From positions 90,901-154,900 of the forward strand of contig JACKAN010000006.1 of assembly GCA_020635055.1 (NCBI GenBank): a DNA stretch of 64,000 nt, given 5' to 3'. The notes under the pieces were generated by a model. The model saw only the letters and a program-made list of their open reading frames with translations, did no database searches and was not told the origin of the DNA. The position numbers and the translations under genes were made by a program. The stretch comes from Pseudobdellovibrionaceae bacterium. GTDB taxonomy: Bacteria > Bdellovibrionota > Bdellovibrionia > Bdellovibrionales > UBA1609. This document shows, piece by piece, positions 25,990-35,577 of the stretch (positions are counted from its first letter, which is position 1; each line of letters begins with the position of its first letter).

Positions 25990-28960
25990 ATGAAACTGAC
26001 ATGGTGGGGATATTATGGACGGTGTTCACGAAGATTATTTATCTTTTGTTTCTTTTTAGTTTTATTGTTGGTTTCAGGAGAGCATAATTCCTCGTTAAAT
26101 AAGTCTATAAACCCAAGGAAATCTAAGTTTCACTCGAAAGCTATATTCCTCCACGTGCCGATGATCCTTTTCAGGTTTATCAGTGGCAACTTGAGAATGG
26201 ACTTAAAATATATTTCTCACAAAATAAATCTCAACCCAATTTTTACTCTGAAATTGTAGTTCGTGCAGGTGGAGCTAATGACCCCGCCGACGCTACAGGT
26301 TTAGCATTAATATCTGAACACCTTCTTAAAGGTACAGAGAATTTGGGGCACCATAAACGCATTAGAAGAAAAAAAAATACCAAACCAAAATTGGAAGATT
26401 TGTACAAAAGCTTTTCCGAGAAAGATCCTAAGAAGAGGAATAAGATTTTAAAGAAAATTGATATAGCTTCTGTTAAAGCCGCTGAATTTGTGGTTTTTAA
26501 TGAATTTGATACTCTCTATAAAAATTTGGGCGCAGATATGGTGAATGCGCATACTTGGTATGATGAAACCGTTTACAAAGTGCGAATGCCAAAAAACCAA
26601 TTGGCCACTTGGGCATGTCGGTGCCGAGCGATTTAGCCTCTACCTGTTTTTCGCTTGTTTCAATGGGAACTAGAAGTCGTCTATGAAGAAAAAAATAGAT
26701 CCATGGACAATCCCTCATCGCGCATAAATGAAGCGCTTTTAAAACATCTGTGGGCCGGACATTCTTATGGTGATCAAAGCATCATCGGTGAGGTTGAACA
26801 CCTAAAAAACCCACCTCTACACAAGGTTCATGAATTTTTTGATACTTATTATGTTCCCAATAATATGGCCATTGTTTTGTCTGGGGATTTAGAGCCCCAA
26901 CAAGTTCATAAGATTATAAAAAAATATTTTTCTTCGTGGAAGGCGAAAGCTATTAATAACAAATTATTAAAAAAAGTAGAGCCACTAAAAAATAAAAAGG
27001 AAGAAACATTACAGGGGCCTGGTGAACCCGAATTAACCTTAGGTTTTCAAATGAGTGATGGCTCTGCAAATGATTTGCCGCAAATGGATGTTTTTTCAGA
27101 AATGTTAGATATGCGTTTAAGTGAACTTGTAACTAGTAACCAGTTAAAAAATGCCGATGCTGGAGCTTTTGCTTAATTACAGTGGTCTTCTAGAAATTGC
27201 TAACCCACTTCCAGGCCAAACTCTTAAAGAAGTAAAAGTCCTTATTGACAGTGTTTTAGAGGAATTTAAACAGGGACAATTCACAGACGACTTATTAAAA
27301 GGAGCCATTTTTTCTGTGAAATCTAATATTGAAAAAACTTGGAAGATAATAGTGGACGCGTACAAATGATGTCACGTGGGCTTATTAGGGGTCAAGTTGG
27401 GATCAAAAATGTAGATTTTATATCTGAAGTTCTAAATTTAACAAGAGAGGATATTATTTCTTTGTCAAAAAATATTTGAGCTCTAACTATGTACAAATCA
27501 ATTATGAAACTGGTTCATATTCCAACCAAAGTTGAAAAACCCGAGATAACACCATTGAGTGGTGTGGGACTGGATAATGATGTGCAATCTGCATTTTTTC
27601 AGAAGATGATCAAACAGGCTCAGAGCGAAAAGAGTATAGAGTACACTTCATTAGAGACACAAAAAAAAGTTAAGGAATTAAAAATTCATCCGGGTGTGAT
27701 GGTATATACCGCCGAAAATCCTTATAATGACTTAGCTCAATTAAACGTCTTCTTCTCAGTAAACCCCTTACAAAATAAATATTCTTGCCTATGGAGTAAT
27801 TATTTAAAGAAGTCTCAAACACCCAATTTAAATATGGTCCAGTTGCAAAGATCTCTCTATTCTCAAGGGGTAAGCTTTGACATTTCTTGTTCTAAGTATG
27901 ACGTAAGTATAACTTTATCTGGAGAGGAGAAATTCTTAATTCCTTCTCTAAGTAGAATTTTAAATTTTATCGGTGAAGTTGTTGAAGATCAGGAACTCTT
28001 GACTGCCGTTGTTGCTTCGACAATTGACTCTAGGGAGAAGAATCTTTCAACTCCACGAGTGGCCTCAGCCCTTTTAGTCGACCATATAAAAAATGGCATT
28101 TTTAGTGATGAACAACTCGCCGGAAGCAACCAGGAACTTAAACAACTAAAATCAAATGAATTGCAATTATTTAAACAGCAACTAAATACTAGCGAAAAGA
28201 AGGTGCACTATGTAGGTCGGAAAAATGCAAATACATTGGCTAAAGAATTAACTTCTTTACTGCCGGCAGCTACCACTAATTCCGATGCCTTTTCCTATCC
28301 TTTACAAAGATCCGCTTCTGCAAAATCGAATAAAAATAAGATCTACATTTTAAATACTCCGGGAATGGCACAAACACATTTGTTTATATTCCGCAGCTTG
28401 TTTCCTTTTTCTTATATGAATTTGGATCAATTCAATTCCGCCTCGTTCTATACATATTATTTGGGTGGAGGAATGAGTTCTCCTTTTTTTAAAGAAATCA
28501 GGGAAAAACGCGCCTTGGCTTATGGCACTTATGCCTATTTAGAGACGCCTTATCTTCAGGGTGAGGAAAGTTTAGCTCGCGCTTTTATTGGCACACAAAC
28601 AGACAAGCTAGCTTGTGCCCTTTTTAAGTTTCACGCTATTTATTTGATGAATACATATAATGTCAGAACAGGGATTTCTTAACAACTAAGAAAGGCTTAC
28701 TAGAACTCATTACAACATCGCGACCAAGCTTCAGAGAGTTACCAGAACGCATATGATGAAATGAAACGATTGGGACTATCAGATCAAAGGACTAATGTAC
28801 AACTTTTTAGATAAATTAACTATCAGGAATTGTTGAGCTTCGAAACCCATTTTGCAAATCAACTCTATGTTTGACTGAATGGTGATCGTTCAAAAATGAA
28901 TTTAAGTTTTATACTCCGCAGATTATGAAATTGAGTTAGGCTAGAGGACCTCAAATTACT
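25990..28960 (+). pseudogene. M16 family zinc peptidase, broken by frameshifts
   Basis: Reading across frames from the ATG at 25990 gives a hydrophobic leader, then PFQVYQWELENGLKIYFS-like N-terminal peptidase sequence near 26160-26220. Next comes VVRAGGANDPADATGLA, and the zinc motif region reads ISEHLLKGTE where HxxEH is expected. EFVVFNEFDTLYKNLGADMV and HAHTWYDET-like wording follow. The first half ends near 27.37 kb. The second, non-catalytic half (27489-28682) contains YYLGGGMSSPFFKEIREKRA. Homology continues as fragments (RPSFRELPE) to about 28.96 kb. Frame breaks occur near 26.3, 26.62, 27.17, 27.37, 27.48 and after 28.6 kb. The family removes peptides in the periplasm. The breaks may be sequence errors. 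Confidence 0.75.
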
Positions 28961-29079
28961 AAAAATGTTCCCGGTTAAATTTGTGAGGTGCATGGTCAAG
29001 ATACATATGTGACTTTGAAATTGGATTTTTAAGCTATATATTTTTTGTAAATACAGATTCATTGCAACCTGTCGATTTC

Positions 29080-29846
29080 TCTACAAGGTTTTTGTTCATG
29101 AGCTGAAACCCAGTTGAGTGAAATGATAGTTTCATGTTTCTGCCATTTTGCCACCGAAGGATAACCTCCCAAATCTCAATCAAGGGAGATCGCAGTAGGA
29201 AAGCCCAAGTTCCCTTCCGTTATTTTTATTTCTCAACCACCCATTCTACTTTGCGGAACTTACAAAATATGTACACAGTAAACTAAAGGTAAAATAAACC
29301 GCTTAGCCAAAGCACTTTACAGTAAATCATTTTTATCAATTCTCCAATAGTCACTGAGCAGTCCTTGGTCATTGTAAATAGCAACTAACTTGCCTCTGCT
29401 TTAGCTTTAAATGAGCCACATTTTGAAAGGCGAGCGGCATGTTGCCACTGTGATGCATTACCCCCCAGCTGTACACAATATCGAATATCTTCAATTGTTT
29501 TAAGCAAACATTTCATCAAGTATAGATCCCTGCGTGAAGTGAACCAATGCTTTGTCACCTGAAAGTATTTATCTTTAAAGTCTTAAAATTTCACGCTTTT
29601 TAAATCATAATCAAAGTGAAAAAAACTTAGGCGCCTTAATTTTCTTGCGGCCATGAATGGATGCCACTGCCAGCTCCCACATCTAGAAAGTTTTTCCACT
29701 CATATCACTTCTTGCATTAGTCTTTAGATTTTCCATAGATTGTTCAATAAGCGGTTCTGTGGATACTTTTGCTGAACAGAGTCCAATTGTGGGCCAAAGT
29801 TGAATCTCACTTCTTCGCTGGCCTTTGATTTTTTTGGGTTAACATA
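29080..29846 (-). pseudogene. Class I SAM-dependent methyltransferase, broken by frameshifts
   Basis: No frame is open, but translating the minus strand in pieces recovers a methyltransferase. The glycine loop VGAGSG lies at 29660-29683, FDYDLKSVK follows near 29.6 kb, and YSWGVMHHSGNMPLAFQNVA lies at about 29415-29475. AIYNDQGLLSDYWR follows near 29.35 kb. This wording belongs to a common family of soluble methyltransferases that end in a membrane-like tail. The likely start is the ATG at 29846. The gene follows menD on the same strand and converges on the M16 peptidase. The breaks resemble those in its neighbours. Confidence 0.65.
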
Positions 29847-29879
29847 GTTTATTATAACGAATTAGCAGCACTCATTAAA

Positions 29880-31540
29880 AAGTTTTAAAAATTAGTTTCT
29901 ACTACTAAGGTCAGTAAATATTTGGTTAGAGTTTTTGAAAAAAAACTATACTAAAGTCAGAAATTAAGTTTCTTGATTATATTCCTGTCTAAAGGCTTTT
30001 GGTTTGTTCTAATACGTCGAACTTATGATTGAAGGAGTTAAGAATCTACTCCTGGAAGGGGGTATTTTCAAGACGAGTAATTTTAAGCCAAACATTTTGG
30101 CTAAGGGAGCAAAAGGATTTTTCAGTTCATTTTCAAAAGCTTCCATTCCGAAAAAACAATATGGATGAGAAAAAATTTTCTCCACCATTGTTAATCACAA
30201 TAGGCGAAATTTTCCTCTCTGGTATAGTCAAAACCGATAGGTATCTGTGTCATACATTGCCGATAGATCCCAAAATACAAAAAAAGTCTGTTGGTTAGTT
30301 TTTGACCACCCCAAAGCTGTGAAATAATACCATCAATGCCATTCGCTCCACGATTGAAAATTTGGTATTTTTAAATCCTTTATCTTATGAGGGCTGCCAA
30401 TCCCATTCTCTAATGGGCTTATTTCAATAAATACTTCTGTGACTCTTTCCGAAGCTATTGACTAATATGTTGAAACCAAGAAGCTTCCGCTAAGGGATAC
30501 ATTTATACAGATTCTGTAATTTAGATTCTAAATCAAGGAGAACTCTGCAATAATTCTTTTTATCAATCCTTCCATTCCACACTTGAGCGTTTCTTTTAAG
30601 GATATTAAATCCAAAGCTTTAAAAGAAAGTGTGTATCCAGGATCGCGATGCCTGAAAATGGTTGTTGGAAAAATGGAGCACAGTGGCCAGTTCGTTAAAT
30701 GAAATTAAAGATCTGCCATAAGCGCAATGTATAGGGACCCAGTGCGAATTATTGAATCAAAATACTTGATATTCTTATTTAGTAAAAAAAGCCTCTCCCT
30801 TTTAGCATTAAAGGTTCTAGTTCCTCATCTTCTAAACCGGAAGCTCCCTTCAGCATAAAAAGGCCATTAATCCAGTAAATATTGTTTAACAGCTTGAGAT
30901 TCTTCACTGACCTAAAATAACTATGGTCTCGCCGTCTCAAAAATTCATATTTACATTAATTGCGACTTTGAGCGAGTAGGGAATCCAACTCTCTCGTAAT
31001 TCTTCCATAGTAGAGTAGTTTTGAATAATTTACTTGCTTCTTCTGAAATCAGAATACGCGGCTCATCAAACAAATATTTATATGTATGGGCCGAGAAGGT
31101 TTGCAAATCTCAATTTCACTATTTACTGAAATATCACAGGTCTTTTCCACGTAATGAGAAAAATACCCACTTGCTCTATACTTTGTGGGCTTCCCACTCC
31201 ACGAGATACAATGTTGTGACGATCCGGGGCTGTTAATAATATCAATGGCAAATAAGAATATCGAGCTTCCACTGTCGCCGAATTAAATTAGCGACAGTTG
31301 TACCAGAGGTCGTAAGTACAACGACGGGTTTGTGGATCCGCCTTTACTCTCCCATAGCAAAAAATGCGGCGGGATCTTTCGTCATAGAAACTATAAACTT
31401 TAATGTCCGATAAATTCCAAGAGCTTTTACCAAAGGAGCATTGTGCCACCCTGACAAAACAACACAATAGTCTTTCCACCCTATTTTGCTTAATTCATTA
31501 ATGAGCTCTAAGACTTTGACTTACGTTCATAAACTAGGAA
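29880..31540 (-). pseudogene. menD: menD (SEPHCHC synthase), broken by frameshifts
   Basis: Minus-strand pieces in three frames align in order with MenD, the thiamine-diphosphate enzyme that adds succinic semialdehyde to isochorismate. These are ELINELSKIGWKDYCVV (near 31.5 kb), VYSFYDERS followed by FFAMGE (about 31.4 kb), TSGTTVANLI (31279-31312), the LTADRP region (31218-31238, one extra base), EASWFQHIS (30459-30487), RGANGIDGII (30323-30352) and a final EVRT-like end near 30.0 kb. Catalytic landmarks survive while the frame does not. The gene lies just after the equally damaged menF. No intact copy is in the window. Confidence 0.8.
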
Positions 31541-31569
31541 AACTTCTTTTGTAAAGCTTCTTTTAACGT

Positions 31570-32551
31570 ACTAGACCACTCTCTTTCCATTTCCCACTTT
31601 CTTCAACCAAACCATTATCCCGAAATCCCAAATAAGTTTTCCCTCAAACCACTGTATTTCTTTTAAAGCCACTACCACGAGTTCTCGCTCTCCAAAAATG
31701 CACACCAAAGGGGGGCGTTTGCAAGCATTCTCTGAATTTTAGTATTGTTAACATTCTCCCCAACAAGAATGTGTAACATGGGACTTGCCACGCCCCACCC
31801 AAAAGTGCCGCCGTTGGATGGAGTTGTTTTATTAACTGTTCCAAAGGCTGTAAACTTCCCCGGAAGCAAAAAAGTTCTTAAATGCTTTGGTTGCCAAGGC
31901 TCCACTCTTGAGTGTTTTCCATTGCAAAGTAAGTAGTGCTGTAATCTATTTGGCATTAAATCCTAATACTAACAAATCAGATGTTCCATTAACTCTTTAG
32001 TTGTCTAACAAACTCTTTATCGTTTAGAGCCGCTGTTCCCGCTAAGGCCATATAGTTTAAATTTCTCATATTTGGTGATCGATAAGAACTTCTGGAGTTG
32101 CCCCCTCAAGAAACCTTTTTTCTTCTTCTGCCAAAACCATAGCTAAAAAATTCCACTGGTAAATCTAAAGTTTTAACAAGCTTAACTTTTTTCCATAACT
32201 GAATAGTAGAACATTGGATGTTGCGAATACTAATAAGAATTATTTTCTGGATTTTTTGATTGCGATAATCACTCTGAAATTTTAAAAAGTATTTCTCGAA
32301 TTCATAAGCTTACTTGGTTCCCGCCATTGACGAGATTTGATGTTACTAATATCGACTGTGAGAGAGTGTTTTTTCTTAGTTCACTCTTTTGAACTATTTG
32401 CTGTTAGAAAACTTAACCACTGGCCACTTTCCTTAAGAAATTCAGACAGATAGTACGATTCAGATTCTGGTTGCCTTGGTAAGTTATAGGTTAATCTCCC
32501 AAGACACATGAGCCAATCATTTTCATCTAGGAGAGGAAAGCTCCCCCTCAT
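31570..32551 (-). pseudogene. menF: menF (isochorismate synthase), broken by frameshifts
   Basis: From the ATG at 32551 the minus strand reads openly for about 57 codons (PLLDENDWLMCLGRLTYNLP), then shifts. Later pieces match isochorismate/anthranilate synthase component I enzymes: GATPEVLI (32081-32104), YGLAGTAALNDKEFV (about 32.03 kb), QLHPTAAL (31802-31825) and GERELVVVAL (31667-31693). The last recognisable piece is QWFEGKLIWDF (31621-31660). MenF converts chorismate to isochorismate, the entry step of menaquinone synthesis. It is divergent from the DAHP synthase gene. Confidence 0.8.
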
Positions 32552-32620
32552 GTTTTAAAATATGTTAAGATTCTGCTATCTAATACAGACATAATAATAT
32601 AAACTGGCATAGCAAAATCT

Positions 32621-33426
32621 ATGGCAATGAGTAAAACAGAAACTGTTAAATTGGGGACATTTGGAGGTCGGATCAGACACTTCTTGTTATTGCAGGCCCT
32701 GCGCCATTGAAAGCTATGAGCAATTTTCTAAAAAACAGCTCAATCTGTTAGCAGTAAATCTGGGGCCTCAATCATTCGCGGTGCATGTATAAGCTCAGAA
32801 CCAGTCCATTAAAGCTTCAGGTTTAGGAGAAGAGGCTTCTGATATTGTTAAAAAGTTAAAAGAACAAAATATTTCTTTTGTCTCCGAAATTACAGATCCC
32901 AGACAAATTAGTGACTTCCATGAGCTTGTTGATGTCTTTCCAGGTAGGTTCTCGGAACATGCATAATAGCCCTTCTTAAAGAGTTGGGGTGACTGTTGAT
33001 AAACCTGTTATTCTTAAAAGAGGCTTTTCTGGGCTAATTAAAGAGTGGATTTTAGCTGCTGATTACATCCGTAATGGCGGAAATAAAAATGTTGTTCTCT
33101 GTGAAAGGGGAATCCGCACTTTTGAAAATGCTACCCGCAACACTTTTGATTTAAATGCTATTGCTTATATTAAAAAACACTCAGATTTACCAGTTATCGC
33201 TGACCCATCTCATGCCACCGGCGACAGCGATTTGGTTCGTCCGATGGCTTTGGCTGCTGCGGCCGCTGGTGCGGATGGCCTTATTATTGAAGTCCACCCA
33301 GATCCAATCAGTGCAAAGTCCGATGGTTTTCAAGCTTTGAATCTCCATCAGTTTGATGACTTAATGATCCAACTTAAAAAAATGTTACCCATTCTAGATA
33401 AAAGTTTGCAAACAAAGGAATCTTAA
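32621..33426 (+). pseudogene. DAHP synthase (AroF/AroG, type Ibeta), frameshifted in its first half
   Basis: The ATG at 32621 starts MSKTETVKL-like sequence. The AGPCAIES active-site block lies at 32693-32715 in a shifted frame, and SGASIIRGA and VSEITDPRQI follow, each in a different frame. From 32989 the frame is clean: VILKRGFSGLIKEW, NVVLCERGIRTFENATRNTF, IADPSHATGDSDLV and EVHPDPISAKSDG carry the metal and substrate residues of the type Ibeta enzyme. It makes DAHP, the first step to chorismate. Its stop overlaps the menG start (TAATG). The damage stops abruptly near 32.98 kb. Confidence 0.8.
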
Positions 33427-34139
33427 TGTCCTACGAACATCATCGCAATCCTGCTGAAATTAAAAATTTATTTGCCAATATATCTAATACATATGATCTC
33501 GCCAATGACGTCATTACTTTTGGTAAAGCACATAGCTGGCGTAAGAAATTGGTACAGTGGTCGGAAGCCAGTAGGGGCAATGACGTATTAGATTGCGCCA
33601 GTGGCACTTCCGATTTAGCTCTTGAGTTTAAAAAGGTGGTCGGTGAAAAAGGCCGAGTTGTTTCTTCTGATTTTTGCCCTGAAATGTTAGAAATTGGCAA
33701 ACAGAAGGCCACTAAAGCTGACCTCAACATAGAGTTTCAAGTGGGCGATGCCATGCAGTTGTCATTTACCGACAAAGAGTTTGATATTACTAGTATTGCC
33801 TATGGTATTCGCAATGTAAAAGATCCACTCAAAGCTATATCTGAAATGGCAAGAGTCACAAAGTCTGATGGCTTTGTTTTAATATTAGAAACCGGCGAAA
33901 TTTCTACTCCATTGATTGGCTCTGCCATTCAAGTTTATTTTAAATATGTTGTTCCGCGCTTGGGAGGATGGGTAAGTGGTCAGCGCCAAGCTTATGAATA
34001 TTTAAATGAGTCTTCTTTATCTTTTCCTTGTCGTGAAGACTTTCTGGCTATTATGGAAAAGACAAAAAAATTTAAAAAATTAGAGTATAAAACTTTAATG
34101 GGTGGTGCCAGCTATATTTATAAAGGCACGGTTTCTTAA
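33426..34139 (+). CDS. menG: Demethylmenaquinone methyltransferase
   Basis: 237 residues, UbiE/MenG family. FANISNTYDLANDVITFGKA is the family N-terminus. DVLDCASGTSDLALEF is the SAM loop, DFCPEMLEIGKQKA strand 2, and FDITSIAYGIRNVKDP the typical motif. It methylates demethylmenaquinone, and ubiquinone precursors in some species; only menaquinone genes are seen here. The start codon overlaps the DAHP synthase stop. It is intact, in contrast to the gene before it. Confidence 0.9.
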   Translation: MSYEHHRNPAEIKNLFANISNTYDLANDVITFGKAHSWRKKLVQWSEASRGNDVLDCASGTSDLALEFKKVVGEKGRVVSSDFCPEMLEIGKQKATKADLNIEFQVGDAMQLSFTDKEFDITSIAYGIRNVKDPLKAISEMARVTKSDGFVLILETGEISTPLIGSAIQVYFKYVVPRLGGWVSGQRQAYEYLNESSLSFPCREDFLAIMEKTKKFKKLEYKTLMGGASYIYKGTVS

Positions 34140-34296
34140 TTTCTAATAATACTTTTAAAAACTTACTCAATTATACCTTTGACAAAAAATAAGGGACTAT
34201 TTGCGATAACAGATCCTTAGGCTATGCTACCCTATGGTTGTTGGCATAATTATTGGAATTCATATAGTGAACAATGCTAAAGGTGGTCATTATATT

Positions 34297-35565
34297 ATGT
34301 TATTTCCAAGACTTACGATCTTCAGTCTCCTTTTTGTTTCGTCAATATTTTCTGCATGCAGTGACAAAAAAACGCCCAGTCCCGTCAGTAAAAAAATATT
34401 TGTGCAGGGAGACCCTTATAACATAGTTAAAGGTTCCACGTTCAATACACAAATCGACTTCCCACAACAAGTCTTTGAAAACAATGAATATGCTCTTACT
34501 ACTGGACTCAATTTCTTAGAAAAACAGGAAGAGACAAGCTCTACAGAAAATATTAGAACAGAAAATGGTTCAAAGGAGATAGAACAAAACTCTCTAGACA
34601 ATCAAATTTTTAAGTTGAAAAAGGGAGTGGGTAAATACTTTTTAAGTATTGAATTTGAAGGTAGTTTTTTAAAAATGTACAGAGATAAAAATGGAAAATC
34701 CTATGTTGAAGCAGAAAGCAAAGAGGGAACCTCAAATTCGACTATGGACCTTTTACATATTAGTCATAGCGAAGACTTCCGCAACCTAAGCTTTTTAATG
34801 TATGGCAAAGATAAAAATGGGATAAGAACCTTGGTGGCTCTTTATTTTGGTCCACCCACAAATATTTTAGATTTAGCAAAGAAAGACAACAGTGGTTATT
34901 ACTATATGCTCGGACAATCACGACCTTACCGCTGGAAACAAGATCGTATTTTAAAAATTAATTTCTGCCACCCTCAAGCTGAAGAAAATAAGGACTATAT
35001 TAAAATTCAAAATGGAGTGTTGCAATGGCAAGAAGGATTAGAGAATCGCCTTGAAATAGAGTTAACAGCAACTAAAGTTTATCCACCCTTCTCAGACTTC
35101 AATAGCCATTGCATTTATATAGTACCTGATTATTTCTCTCACCCTTCTTTTGTAAGTAGCAACGATGGATCTACAATCACAATACCCGATTTTTCCAAGG
35201 ATACTTTTTTAGATTCTGACATCTTTATCTTTGATAAAGAAGAGCAAAAGGTCTGGATACTTTTAGAAAAAAAACTTAGCAAACTAGGTTTTGATATTAC
35301 TCTGGAAGAAAGAAAGGAGATTGAAAAAGAAGTTAGATTAACTTTAGACAAACTTAGGTCTTTTGTTTTCATTCACGAGCTCGGTCATTTACTGGGCTTA
35401 GATCATCCTTTCACTGAAAGCGAAGACAAAAACATTTTCAGTGTCATGAATTATGGGAGTTCAAAAGAGATTACTGATTATGATATTCGAGCCATTCAAA
35501 ACCTATATCCTGTTATTCCCAAATTAGATTCAAAAAATCCGGAATCTTTGGCAATAATAGAGTAA
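34297..35565 (+). CDS. Lipoprotein metalloprotease with HExxHxxGxxH motif
   Basis: 422 residues from the ATG at 34297, chosen because AGGTGG precedes it and the product then begins with a signal peptide ending FVSSIFSAC (lipobox-like, Cys-21 or so). The C-terminal domain carries FVFIHELGHLLGLDHPF with the first zinc His at about residue 360, followed by NIFSVMNYGSSKEI, the Met-turn of metzincins (matrixin/astacin-like clan). The first 300 residues match no family I know. It should be anchored in the outer membrane or exported. The zinc site is complete, so it is predicted to be active. Confidence 0.82.
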   Translation: MLFPRLTIFSLLFVSSIFSACSDKKTPSPVSKKIFVQGDPYNIVKGSTFNTQIDFPQQVFENNEYALTTGLNFLEKQEETSSTENIRTENGSKEIEQNSLDNQIFKLKKGVGKYFLSIEFEGSFLKMYRDKNGKSYVEAESKEGTSNSTMDLLHISHSEDFRNLSFLMYGKDKNGIRTLVALYFGPPTNILDLAKKDNSGYYYMLGQSRPYRWKQDRILKINFCHPQAEENKDYIKIQNGVLQWQEGLENRLEIELTATKVYPPFSDFNSHCIYIVPDYFSHPSFVSSNDGSTITIPDFSKDTFLDSDIFIFDKEEQKVWILLEKKLSKLGFDITLEERKEIEKEVRLTLDKLRSFVFIHELGHLLGLDHPFTESEDKNIFSVMNYGSSKEITDYDIRAIQNLYPVIPKLDSKNPESLAIIE

Positions 35566-35577
35566 TTATTCAATTAC

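Noticed and set aside
30029..30298. An 89-codon plus-strand frame
   Set aside because: It is antisense to the recognisable menD fragments (RGANGIDGII lies just beyond it) and resembles no protein.
31644..31956. Overlapping 60-95 codon frames in several phases
   Set aside because: They are shifted pieces of menF (LHPTAAL, GERELVV) or its antisense, not separate genes.
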